DNA of 64,000 nt from Teredinibacter waterburyi (GTDB lineage Bacteria > Pseudomonadota > Gammaproteobacteria > Pseudomonadales > Cellvibrionaceae), in contig NZ_MRUH01000168.1 in NCBI RefSeq assembly GCF_001922985.1, positions 246,721 through 310,720 of the forward strand. The letters run 5' to 3'. The notes below the pieces were generated by a model. The model ran no database searches. It worked only from the letters and a program-made list of their open reading frames with translations, and was not told where the DNA came from. Shown here piece after piece: positions 53,207 to 61,739 of this stretch (its first letter is position 1; every line of letters starts with the position of its first letter). The position numbers and the translations under genes were made by a program.

Positions 53207-53831
53207 AGGTCAGCGTGGGATCTCGCTACTCGAAGTTTTAATCGCAGCGGTAATCATGGCAACGATCGCGGTATTGGCGTTTGGAGCGCTAGATGTGAGT
53301 CAGCGTTCTGCCGAGGTTAGTACCGATAAAATTCGTGAAATCCAACTGCTTGATCGCAGCTGGGTATTGGTTGAAAACGATTTGCGCAATGCGTTGCGCT
53401 ACGCCGGCATCAATCAATTTGGCGATTTAATGCCGTCGATGTTAATTGACGAACGGGGTGAGTTCCCGTTCATGTTTATTCGCGGCGGCATGGCCAACCC
53501 CTTGGGGAATCCACGTACCGAAGTTATGCGTGTAGCCTATCGGGTAGAAGATGAAATTTTAATGCGCTATAGCTGGATTGACCCATTTAATGTCGATGAA
53601 GATATTGCTCGGGTACAAAAGATTTTAGCGGGCGTTTCGGAATTTTCGGTAACAGCTTTACCCGATCAAGGTGCAACAGGTGTTAAAGAAGGCCCTTGGT
53701 TGGATGAGTGGCCCGGCAATGGAACCAGCAGCGCCACGCCAGATAAACTGCCGATCGCCGTTAAGATTTCGTTCGAGCTTGAAGGCCGTGGTGAATTGAC
53801 CCGCCTGTTCGCCCTGCTGCCGGGAGACTAG
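53193..53831 (+). CDS. gspJ: Minor pseudopilin GspJ
   Basis: A 212-residue pseudopilin with cleavage site QRG/ISLLEVLIAAVIMATIAVLAFGAL. The body contains LDRSWVLVENDLRNALRY and the GspJ-typical EFPFMFIRGGMANP and RVAYRVEDEILMRYSW. ATG 53193 fits better than TTG 53187 and follows a GGGG stretch. Forms the tip ternary complex with GspI and GspK. Confidence 0.93.
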   Translation: MTPIRGQRGISLLEVLIAAVIMATIAVLAFGALDVSQRSAEVSTDKIREIQLLDRSWVLVENDLRNALRYAGINQFGDLMPSMLIDERGEFPFMFIRGGMANPLGNPRTEVMRVAYRVEDEILMRYSWIDPFNVDEDIARVQKILAGVSEFSVTALPDQGATGVKEGPWLDEWPGNGTSSATPDKLPIAVKISFELEGRGELTRLFALLPGD

Positions 53832-53834
53832 CGA

Positions 53835-54941
53835 ATGACCACACAGAAAAAACCGCTGCAAATGAATTCAACAGGATTCAAGCGAGGCCCACAGCAAAGC
53901 CAGCGAGGCGTTGCACTGGTGTTGGCGTTGTTGATTGTCGCCTTGGTCACCACTATTGCAGTTGAGCTGAGTTGGCGTTTTGATCTCAGTATTGTCCGTG
54001 CTGGTAATCGCTGGTTTGGTATGCAGGGCGATATCTATTTACGTGGTGCGGAAGACTTTGCCAAGTGGGGGTTGCAGCAGGACAAACTGCAAGAGCAGGC
54101 GAGTGGCAAGGCAATTGATACGCTTTACGATGTTTGGGCAACACCCTTAGAAGCACCGATCGATGAGAGTTGGATTCGCGGTCGTATGGAAGATGCTCAG
54201 GGCCGATTTAATTTAAATTTGCTAGCAAAAAGTGCTCAGCCTATTAAGGGGCGCGCGCCAGAACCCTGGGAACGATTTACGGCGAGTCAGCGGCGCTTTA
54301 TTCGATTGTTGCAAACTATCAATTTGAGCGATTCCACTCTTGAAGGTGAGGGTGTATATCTCGATGAGCAGTCGGCGATAAATATTACTGAGGCCGTCAT
54401 CGACTGGATTGACGTCGACAGCAATGTAACAGGGTTTGGCGGCGCCGAATCTGATTATTACAGTGGTTTGGAGCCGCCCTACCTCGTCGCCAATAAAAAG
54501 TTTATGAGTGTAAGCGAGCTCTATTTAATTCGCGGCATGAATTATAAGTTGTATCAGGGCTTGCTGCCTTTTGTGATCGCGTTACCGGAGCAAGCTTTAA
54601 CTAATGTTAATACCATGTCCTTAGAAATGTTGCGTACTATTAATGATAAGCGATCGTTAATGCCGAATAGTATCGAAGACGCGCAGTATATTTTCTCTGA
54701 GCGCGGTGGCGGTTTTGACACAGTTGGCGACTTTCAAGGCGCATCTTCAGTTGATCAGGTTGTCGGTGTCGCTGCGAATGGTCAAAGTAATTTTGATGCG
54801 ACAGATCTAGTGGTCGCCACCGAATATTTTTTATTGTTTACCGAAGTGCAGGTGGATGACTATATTCGTCGCAGTAAAAGTTTGTTGCGACGGGTGAATG
54901 ACGAAGTGACAACCCTTAGGCGCACAGACGCTAATTTTTAA
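53835..54941 (+). CDS. gspK: Minor pseudopilin GspK
   Basis: A 368-residue large minor pseudopilin. The cleavage site is QRG/VALVLALLIVALVTTIAVEL, which lacks the Glu at +5, a normal property of GspK. The large alpha-domain (about 105-250) includes GRFNLNLLAKS and AVIDWIDVDSNVTGFGGAESDYY, with the Ca-site area in between. It caps the pseudopilus. ATG 53835 lies 3 bp after the gspJ stop. Confidence 0.93.
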   Translation: MTTQKKPLQMNSTGFKRGPQQSQRGVALVLALLIVALVTTIAVELSWRFDLSIVRAGNRWFGMQGDIYLRGAEDFAKWGLQQDKLQEQASGKAIDTLYDVWATPLEAPIDESWIRGRMEDAQGRFNLNLLAKSAQPIKGRAPEPWERFTASQRRFIRLLQTINLSDSTLEGEGVYLDEQSAINITEAVIDWIDVDSNVTGFGGAESDYYSGLEPPYLVANKKFMSVSELYLIRGMNYKLYQGLLPFVIALPEQALTNVNTMSLEMLRTINDKRSLMPNSIEDAQYIFSERGGGFDTVGDFQGASSVDQVVGVAANGQSNFDATDLVVATEYFLLFTEVQVDDYIRRSKSLLRRVNDEVTTLRRTDANF

Positions 54942-54982
54942 GTAAGAGCCTGGCGACGGGCCCAACAATAGAGATAAGAATC

Positions 54983-56227
54983 GTGGCTGAAAAATTATTC
55001 GCCCGTAACACAGCAGATGGCCTTTGGCAGTGGCGCCGAGTCGCCAGCGATGGCCATTGGTCTGGCGACACTTTTAAAACTGGCGATGCCGATGCCTTGG
55101 CGCAAGAGGTAGGCGGCGACGACTTGCCTGTAGCCTTAGTTGTACCCGGCCAGTGGGTGGTGTCTACCCATGTTGAAATCGATATTAAAGATAAGCGTCA
55201 CTTCGCCAAGTTACTTCCTTATGAAATGGAAGAAGAGCTGATTGATAGCGTTGAAGATTTACACATGGCGTTCGGCCCTATTACCGGCGATTCCGTGGAT
55301 GTTCTTTATTTAAAATCGGATGTAATGAATAGTGTGGTGGCAGACCTTATTGCCGCCAACTGCGATTTCCGCACAGCGCTGCCAGATTATTTAAATCTGA
55401 TCGTAGAAGATAAAGGGTTAACCTTTATCTACGAGGACGGCGTTGTCATAGCGCGACTCGGGAAGATGCGCGGCTTTGCGATAGAGGCGAGTATGGCGCC
55501 AATGATACTTGCCGACCTTGGTGAAACGCAAAAGGTCGATGGCCCTATTAATTTGGTCGCGGAAAATGATTACGACCTCGATAAGTTAACCCTTTGGCTG
55601 CCGGAGCAGTGGCGTTCGGAAGCGGAAGACAGCCCAGAACTGGTACGAAATATTGGTGGGCTTTGGGATTGGATCGATACCGGCAGCGATCGCCAGCCGA
55701 TAAATTTACGCAGTGGCAGTTACTCGCGTCAGCTACCGCTTACACGTTGGCTGCAGGAATGGAAAACACCACTGGTTGCACTCGCCGCCGCTTATGTTAT
55801 TGCGCTCGCCGTTACCTTCTTTCAATATCAAGTGGCGAAGAGTCAGCAGAAAACAATTCTTTCGCAGATGAACGCCGTTTATCAGCAGGCCGTTCCCAAT
55901 GGTCGTGGTGGCGACCCTGAGCGAAAGTTAGAAACGCTCGTGAAAACGCTAAAGGGTGGACCATCCGGCGGTACAACTAACTTTGTTGCACTATTAAATA
56001 GCGTTGCCAAGGCGGTGAAGCAGGCCGGCAATATCACCATGAGCAGCATCCGCTACACGGGTGATCAGCGCGAGTTAATGTTGAATATTGAGGGCAGTAG
56101 TTTTGCCGAGCTCGAAACCTTGCGTGGGGCTGTTACCGCTGAAGGCTTTGCGGCGGAGTTACTGCGTGTTGAAGCTAAAGGTGATCGTCACAGCGCGCGC
56201 ATGAAAGTAACAGAGGTGGCTAAGTGA
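54983..56227 (+). CDS. gspL: Type II secretion assembly-platform protein GspL
   Basis: A 414-residue bitopic protein. The cytoplasmic actin-like domain (about 1-240) includes VPGQWVVSTHVEI and the ATPase-binding region LLPYEMEEELIDSVEDLHMAFG. The membrane helix is near 262-280 (LVALAAAYVIALAVTFFQYQVA), and a periplasmic ferredoxin-like domain follows. It recruits GspE. Start GTG 54983 follows GAGATAAG. Its stop overlaps the gspM start. Confidence 0.9.
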   Translation: MAEKLFARNTADGLWQWRRVASDGHWSGDTFKTGDADALAQEVGGDDLPVALVVPGQWVVSTHVEIDIKDKRHFAKLLPYEMEEELIDSVEDLHMAFGPITGDSVDVLYLKSDVMNSVVADLIAANCDFRTALPDYLNLIVEDKGLTFIYEDGVVIARLGKMRGFAIEASMAPMILADLGETQKVDGPINLVAENDYDLDKLTLWLPEQWRSEAEDSPELVRNIGGLWDWIDTGSDRQPINLRSGSYSRQLPLTRWLQEWKTPLVALAAAYVIALAVTFFQYQVAKSQQKTILSQMNAVYQQAVPNGRGGDPERKLETLVKTLKGGPSGGTTNFVALLNSVAKAVKQAGNITMSSIRYTGDQRELMLNIEGSSFAELETLRGAVTAEGFAAELLRVEAKGDRHSARMKVTEVAK

Positions 56228-56703
56228 ACGAAATAAAAGAATGGTGGAATCAGGCCTCCAGTCGTGACCAGATTTATCTTGTGGCTCTCGGCCTAGTCTT
56301 AGCTTTGTATTTTTTGTACGCGGCAATTTTGAAGCCGACCTACGATATGCGTAATGCTCAGTTGCGAACCAATATTGCGCAAACAGAAGCCTTGGCGCGA
56401 GTACGTGAATATGCGGCAATTTGGATGAGTCGAGATGAAGCTAACGCCGGCGCGGCGAAGAAAGCCAGTATTGTTGAAGCGGTGGATGAGAGTTTACGCA
56501 AGCACAGCTTACAGTTATCGGGTATGCAGCCCAGTGGCAATAGCGATGTGCGCTTGCGTTTAGACCAAGTAAATTTTGACAACTTTTTGGCTTGGGTAAA
56601 TGAAGTTGAGAATGCTCAGCGCATAGAGATAAAAGATCTTTCTATCGCAAACGGTTCAAACCCAGGATTTGTTTCGGTCAACGTGCGCTTACATCGCGAT
56701 TAA
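56224..56703 (+). CDS. gspM: Type II secretion platform protein GspM
   Basis: A 159-residue protein with one membrane helix (about 16-36, IYLVALGLVLALYFLYAAIL) and a small periplasmic domain ending in ISIANG-like and VSVNVRLHRD strands. It stabilises GspL. GTG 56224 overlaps the gspL stop (GTGA), which shows coupled translation. Confidence 0.9.
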   Translation: MNEIKEWWNQASSRDQIYLVALGLVLALYFLYAAILKPTYDMRNAQLRTNIAQTEALARVREYAAIWMSRDEANAGAAKKASIVEAVDESLRKHSLQLSGMQPSGNSDVRLRLDQVNFDNFLAWVNEVENAQRIEIKDLSIANGSNPGFVSVNVRLHRD

Positions 56704-56735
56704 CTCTGACTAAAAAATAATACAAGACTCAAACT

Positions 56736-57509
56736 ATGGCCCTTAAATTACTCAAGCCACTCGCCATTGTGTTTCTCGTGGTGTATTTCGTTTATTTGGT
56801 TGTCTCCCGCGCTCCTGCCGAGTTGGCGGCATCAGCCCTGCATAAGCGTGTGCCGGCGCTATGGCTTACCGGCGTGAAAGGCACCGTGTGGTCTGGCCAA
56901 GCGGCCAGCGGTCAATACGACCTAGCAAAATCGTCGCTACCGCTCGGAGAGGTTAAGTGGCGCATCAGCTTTTGGTCGCTACTGACTTTGAAGCCCTGTA
57001 TCCAATTTGAGACCGGCCCGTCGAGCACCACCGCGAGTGGCAAAGCGTGTCAAAGTTTGGCGGGTACCACCTATTTAAAAGATTTGAGTATTAATTCCAG
57101 TGTTGCACCGTTTAGCGAATATCTAGCGGTAGAGTTAGGTGGTCGAGGTTCGGTTGATGTCGTTACTGGCGAGCTGCGTTTTGGTAGTAACAATAGTGTT
57201 AATGTGGAATCTTTGGATGCCCGTCTCGCATGGCAAAATGCGCAGGCTAACACTGGTGACTCATGGATGAATTTAGGCTCCTACGCCGCAACGGTGAAGG
57301 AAAATACCAGTAAAGGTGTAACCGCACAGATCTTTAATTTAGAAGCGCCAGTGAATATGGAAATGGCCGCCAACTGGACTCAGGAGAGTGGCTGGCATCT
57401 AAATGGCAGTGTGGTGATGCTCGAAAAGGCTCCCGACTTACTCAAGCAAGGTATTCAGTTGGTGGGCCAAGAGTTGGCGCCGAACACCTATCAAGTCACT
57501 TGGCCTTAA
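56736..57509 (+). CDS. gspN: Type II secretion protein GspN
   Basis: A 257-residue protein with an N-terminal membrane segment (about 8-26, LAIVFLVVYFVYLVVS) and a periplasmic body with repeated strands (ALWLTGVKGTVWSGQAASGQY, LPLGEVKWRISFWSLLTLKP). It belongs to the GspN family that occurs in some T2SS operons and is dispensable in some. ATG 56736, 32 bp after gspM. Confidence 0.88.
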   Translation: MALKLLKPLAIVFLVVYFVYLVVSRAPAELAASALHKRVPALWLTGVKGTVWSGQAASGQYDLAKSSLPLGEVKWRISFWSLLTLKPCIQFETGPSSTTASGKACQSLAGTTYLKDLSINSSVAPFSEYLAVELGGRGSVDVVTGELRFGSNNSVNVESLDARLAWQNAQANTGDSWMNLGSYAATVKENTSKGVTAQIFNLEAPVNMEMAANWTQESGWHLNGSVVMLEKAPDLLKQGIQLVGQELAPNTYQVTWP

Positions 57510-57542
57510 CCGACCCATCGGCCTCTAGTTGGAGTGCCAGCG

Positions 57543-58583
57543 ATGTTTGCGAATAAATTCCCGCCGTTAACCGCGTATCTATTGTGTTTATGTTCGCTAG
57601 GTATTTTCTCTGCCAAAGCTAACGCCGCTTGGGTGGAGGATACGCAGAACATTATGGGTACGCGTATCAGTATTAGCTTCTGGCATGACTCAGCCGCAAT
57701 TGCACAGCGCGCGCTTGCCGATGGCATGGCTGAAATGCGTCGTATCGACCAAACACTTTCCCCCTATATTGAAACTAGTGATTTAGCTTTGCTGAATAAA
57801 AATGCAGCGGCTGCACCGCAAGCCATCTCTGACGAGTTATTATTTTTAGTCGATAAATCGCTCTATTACAGCCGCTTAAGTGACGGCGCCTTTGATATTA
57901 CCTTCGCTTCGCTCGGTTGGTTTTACGACTACCGCAATAAGTTACAGCCGAGTGTGAAGCAGCGCGACAAATTGTTACCGGCGATTAATTACAAGTGGTT
58001 GCAGTTGAACCCTAAGCAAAAAACGTTGCGCTTTTTACACCCGAATGTGCGCATCGATCTCGGTGGAATCGCGAAAGGTTACGCGGTCGATCGAGTTATT
58101 GATATTTTAAAAGGCTACGGTGTTGAGCACGCGACAGTAAGTGCCGGAGGCGATAGCCGAGTGTTGGGCGACAAAGGTGGTCGGCCTTGGATGGTGGGAA
58201 TTAAAAACCCACGGGACGGCGGCGATGAAAGCGCCGCGCCGGTTATTCGTTTACCGTTAGAAAATGTCGCAATTTCTACCTCGGGTGATTACGAGCGCTA
58301 TTTTATTGATGATCAAGGTCATCGCGTGCACCACATTATCAATCCTAAAACGGGCGAGTCCGCTAGTGGTCTGGTTAGTGTCACCATACTCGGGCCACAG
58401 GGCGCCGATACCGATCCGTTATCGACAACCGTATTCGTACTCGGTGTTGAAAAAGGGTTGGCGCTTATCAATCAGTTGCGAGGGTTTGATGCGATTTTAA
58501 TCGATAGCAAAGGCACTGTTTTTTACAGTGACGGTTTGCTAGCACCTGATGCCGCGCCTGCAACTAGCGGCGCCGCGAGCTAA
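57543..58583 (+). CDS. apbE: FAD:protein FMN transferase ApbE
   Basis: A 346-residue exported enzyme that attaches FMN to Thr of target proteins, for example RnfG/NqrC-type redox proteins. The signal peptide (about 1-30, LLCLCSLGIFSAKANA) is followed by the ApbE domain: MGTRISISFW, DGAFDITFASLG, IDLGGIAKGYAVDR, STSGDYERYF, HHIINPKTG, and DPLSTTVFVLG. ATG 57543 is 8 bases after GGAG (57531-57534). It begins 33 bp after gspN, so it may be transcribed with the gsp operon, an unusual partner. Confidence 0.92.
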   Translation: MFANKFPPLTAYLLCLCSLGIFSAKANAAWVEDTQNIMGTRISISFWHDSAAIAQRALADGMAEMRRIDQTLSPYIETSDLALLNKNAAAAPQAISDELLFLVDKSLYYSRLSDGAFDITFASLGWFYDYRNKLQPSVKQRDKLLPAINYKWLQLNPKQKTLRFLHPNVRIDLGGIAKGYAVDRVIDILKGYGVEHATVSAGGDSRVLGDKGGRPWMVGIKNPRDGGDESAAPVIRLPLENVAISTSGDYERYFIDDQGHRVHHIINPKTGESASGLVSVTILGPQGADTDPLSTTVFVLGVEKGLALINQLRGFDAILIDSKGTVFYSDGLLAPDAAPATSGAAS

Positions 58584-58598
58584 AGTTGTGTTTAGGTA

Positions 58599-59615
58599 CT
58601 AATTACTTAGGCTTGTAACAAGGTCGTCGAGTAAATTCATATCCATTGTTTCGGCATCTATCAGGGTGAAGTGATCGGCGTTGGTTAAAATTAAATGGCT
58701 GCTGATATCCCCGCTGGCTACTGCGCTATCGGCGAATGCTTGGCTAAGCCTTGCTGGAACGATCGAGTCCTTATCGCCACTGATCATTACGGTCTCAATT
58801 TCAAACGGTAGTAGCTTTACGGGAGAGGCGCTGGCTAGCCTTGCGGTTCGCTCCGCTGCCGAAATGTTATCGCCAATGATTGCTTGTGCACCGTAGCTGC
58901 AAGCTCCGCTTTCTAAGTCACCGATACCGGCCAAAGATACAACACCTGCCACAGGCTGTGGTGTCGGGTTATACAGCTCGCTGCTCATCGGGATATTTCC
59001 CCTGCCTGCCAACCACAACGCAAGATGACCGCCAGCACTATGCCCCATGGTTACCACACGATTGGTGTCTATCGGGTACTGGTTAGCAAGGGTCCGCAGG
59101 TAATCGGTTGCGCGAGCTACATCGAGAAACATATTCGGCCATTCACCACCATTACCTAGGCTGCGATACTCTATATTCCAAACAAAGAAGCCACGCGAAG
59201 CGAGGTCTGCAGAGAGTTCGTCCATTAATCGCAGGCTATAGGATGAGCTCCAGCAGCCGCCGTGGATCATTACCACCACTGGTTTTTTGTCTGCAGCGCT
59301 CAGTGATGGTTGATAGAGATCGCCGAACTGATAGTCGCCACTCGCCCAGCCTATTCGTGTCGGGTTGGTTGGAGCCGGTTGTGGTGTTGCGCTGGGCCCT
59401 GCATTTGGCGGTTCAGCAGTAGCCACTTGTGAGGGCGGTGATGTCGGAACTGATGTGGATGTTTCGATATTGCGATCTGCTCCGCCGCAGCCAACGAGGA
59501 TAATAACCCACAAAGATAGGCTGAACGTTTTCGTATTTCGGGCTTTGTTATCGCTGGTCATCATCAACGCCCGTCGACAACTATTGATCAAATTCAGCAT
59601 AGCTTTAAACGCCAT
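58599..59615 (-). CDS. Lipoprotein alpha/beta hydrolase (esterase/lipase type)
   Basis: A 338-residue exported esterase. The signal has a lipobox VGC near residue 43 (or residue 26 if translation begins at ATG 59564, MMTSDNK...). A Pro/Ser/Thr-rich linker leads to the alpha/beta-hydrolase domain with oxyanion motif VMIHGGCWSSSYS and nucleophile elbow MGHSAGGH. The catalytic Asp is in ISGDKDSIVP and the His in NADHFTLID. It likely hydrolyses carboxylic esters, maybe acyl groups on plant polysaccharides given the mannanase nearby. It is convergent with apbE. Confidence 0.88.
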   Translation of the reverse strand: MAFKAMLNLINSCRRALMMTSDNKARNTKTFSLSLWVIILVGCGGADRNIETSTSVPTSPPSQVATAEPPNAGPSATPQPAPTNPTRIGWASGDYQFGDLYQPSLSAADKKPVVVMIHGGCWSSSYSLRLMDELSADLASRGFFVWNIEYRSLGNGGEWPNMFLDVARATDYLRTLANQYPIDTNRVVTMGHSAGGHLALWLAGRGNIPMSSELYNPTPQPVAGVVSLAGIGDLESGACSYGAQAIIGDNISAAERTARLASASPVKLLPFEIETVMISGDKDSIVPARLSQAFADSAVASGDISSHLILTNADHFTLIDAETMDMNLLDDLVTSLSN

Positions 59616-59916
59616 TGTCTAGATGAGTTTTTACCGAATGGATGCTAAACAGCGGCCATCGCTATAGATAATCGATACCTAATCCAATATACGCGAGGTC
59701 GGTTTGTTTGGATGTTCTGACGTTGTCGAGGGAGTTGTTTTGGTCAAACAGGGCGCTTGGAGTTGATGCCGCTGGGGTGCTAGGCCGGAAATGGTGGATG
59801 CGATAAATAAAATAGTTGGTAAGCGATTTAGAGAAATCAGTAAAGGCGCGGGAATATCAACGCCTTTACTGATTGTTACAAGGAGATCTAGATAAATAGG
59901 CTCATATCAAAACAGC
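59616..59916. other. Intergenic region with a possible gene remnant
   Basis: 301 bp between the esterase and mannanase genes, both minus strand. A minus-strand frame without a start codon runs from about 59858 to the stop at 59662-59664 (about 65 codons) and ends in AYIGLGIDYL, like an outer-membrane barrel terminus. It may be a decayed gene or chance. The terminator hairpin below overlaps it. Confidence 0.35.
59835..59874 (-). terminator. Hairpin downstream of the mannanase gene
   Basis: A perfect 14-bp stem, AATCAGTAAAGGCG at 59835-59848 with its complement at 59861-59874, 12-base loop. On the minus strand it lies about 43 bp past the mannanase stop; the following U-tract is weak. Confidence 0.6.
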
Positions 59917-61131
59917 CTAGCGGTAGATGTCCTTTAATTGATCTTCGAAGATTGTCACAGGGTTGTTATAGAACTCTAGGAAGTTAGCTTCACTTTTGTG
60001 TCCTTTGTAAGGCGCGTAGAAGTGATCGATATTTTCTTTTGCTTTGTTAGCGTTACGCCAAACAAGAAAGTATGAAATTCTGCGAGCGTCGTCGTCAGCC
60101 ATAATCGCGTCGAGAATAATATCTGTCCAGAAACCGTCATCAGATACTGTTTCTTGACCACCTTCAGTCAGTGCAGCGACTTTGTTCTTCTGCTGGGCAA
60201 TTTTGCTAACAGCGGCAAGGCTCTTAATAAATACATCGCGGCTTTCGCGTGCGCTAACCTTGTTGTAAGGATGACCAAGATCCCAGTAGTTGTCTAAACC
60301 GATGATGTCGACATAGTCGTCGCCGGGATAACCATACATGTAACCTTCCATCGGGTTATTGATATCCATGCGGCTGCGATCCGGTGAAAAGGCGTAGATC
60401 AAATTAGTTACACCTTTTTCATTGCGCAAATAGTCGATGGTAAATTGCCATAGGGCTATATAGTCGGCCTCGTTGGATGGGCCTTTACCCCACCAAAACC
60501 AGTCGCCGTTATGTTCGTGCCAAGGGCGGAAAATAACCGGAGCCAGCTCGGTCGAGCCATCGCTATTTGTTACCTTAAGCGCATTGTTAAATTCAACAAA
60601 TTTATCCAAGGCGTCGATGAGCTTTGCGTGTGCTTCGCCACCGGGGATAAGTTTTGCAACCGTTGGCGCTTTATCCCAAGACGAGCCACCGGTCACCAGA
60701 TCACGCATATGCCAGCTAATAGTACTGATGCCGCCGCGATTAAAGGTGTTGATGATTTCCTGCTGGATAAAATCAAAGCGGATGCCATCTAGGTTGTTGG
60801 CATCGCCGATTTCGAGGTGGCCAATATCCCAACCAAATACCGCTGGGTAGGAGCCGGTAATGTCTTTGACATCAGAGCGATTAGCTTCGCCGATCCATTT
60901 AACGCCGTAGGCGGTAGTATTTTGGTGCCCAAAAAGTAAATGACTATAGCTAAGGGCGGCCAGGTTACGATAAAGCGCTTGAGTCTTCGCGGTGGCTTTT
61001 GGTGTAACTAAGGTTGGCTTTGTGAATGGACTTTTGGTTGCCGCCGAGTCTTTTGCCAAGGAGCATGCGGTAAGGAGAGGGATAGCAACGAGGGCGGCAA
61101 GTAACAGCTTGCCTGGGAATTTGAACTTCAT
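59917..61131 (-). CDS. Beta-mannanase, glycoside hydrolase family 26, lipoprotein
   Basis: A 404-residue endo-acting enzyme that cuts beta-1,4-mannan. Lipobox LLTAC (Cys23) predicts lipid anchoring. The GH26 (beta/alpha)8 catalytic domain spans about 45-395. The general acid/base is Glu206 in RPWHEHNGDWFWWG and the nucleophile Glu323 in ALTEGGQE, in agreement with the GH26 pattern (Cellvibrio Man26A uses equivalent residues). FGHQNTTAYG near the N-terminus is another GH26 hallmark. No carbohydrate-binding module is attached. A lipoprotein mannanase would act on oligosaccharides at the cell surface or in the periplasm. Confidence 0.93.
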   Translation of the reverse strand: MKFKFPGKLLLAALVAIPLLTACSLAKDSAATKSPFTKPTLVTPKATAKTQALYRNLAALSYSHLLFGHQNTTAYGVKWIGEANRSDVKDITGSYPAVFGWDIGHLEIGDANNLDGIRFDFIQQEIINTFNRGGISTISWHMRDLVTGGSSWDKAPTVAKLIPGGEAHAKLIDALDKFVEFNNALKVTNSDGSTELAPVIFRPWHEHNGDWFWWGKGPSNEADYIALWQFTIDYLRNEKGVTNLIYAFSPDRSRMDINNPMEGYMYGYPGDDYVDIIGLDNYWDLGHPYNKVSARESRDVFIKSLAAVSKIAQQKNKVAALTEGGQETVSDDGFWTDIILDAIMADDDARRISYFLVWRNANKAKENIDHFYAPYKGHKSEANFLEFYNNPVTIFEDQLKDIYR

Positions 61132-61274
61132 GTGAATTCCTGCTGATTTGATGGGTGGTGAGATTTTATTAAGTGTTCCAATATAACCTAATAGTTTAGA
61201 CGCTATTCCGCTGCGAGTTATGTTTTTATGCGATATAGACGCGGTAGGCTAATATTTGTTGACGCAAGCGTTAG

Positions 61275-61520
61275 TTAGCTCCAGTGATGTGTTTGCCAGT
61301 GCCCACTGGCGGCAACTTTGGCTGCTTGTTCCGGTGTGGTTCCGCGTACCTTTAAGCAATCCATATAGAGTTGTAAGCCGTCTGAGGCTGCTTGTACAGA
61401 TGGGAAAGGGCCGACATTCTCGCCCTCGCGGGTTGTAAAATACCACTTCGAATCTACACAGAAGTAACGCTTGGATCTAAACCAAACCTTCTCGGGCTCG
61501 TCTGGCGGGCGTTTATCCAT
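61275..61520 (-). CDS. Small DUF6316-like protein
   Basis: An 81-residue soluble protein with the pattern RYFCVDSKWYFTTREGENVGPFPSVQAASDGL, which resembles the DUF6316 family of pseudomonads and relatives (function unknown). One cysteine-containing helix (LYMDCLKVRG) follows. ATG 61520. It is divergent from mpl, with 219 bp between them, and stands alone. Confidence 0.65.
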   Translation of the reverse strand: MDKRPPDEPEKVWFRSKRYFCVDSKWYFTTREGENVGPFPSVQAASDGLQLYMDCLKVRGTTPEQAAKVAASGHWQTHHWS

Positions 61521-61739
61521 GGTAAAGTTCTCGGTTTATCAATGGCTTAAGTAGCAACAGTTAAGACTGATTATAGTCATTATCTTGACCGGCGCGCGGT
61601 ATGAGTTATTCACAGTTGTGGCGTGATAATTGCCATTTTGCACAAAAACCCCGTTATGTCCAATTCAAACAGGCGTGCTAAGCTCGCGCCAATTGTTTTT
61701 GGGTCGTATTTTTAAGGCTTAGATTAGAGGCGAGTTTAG

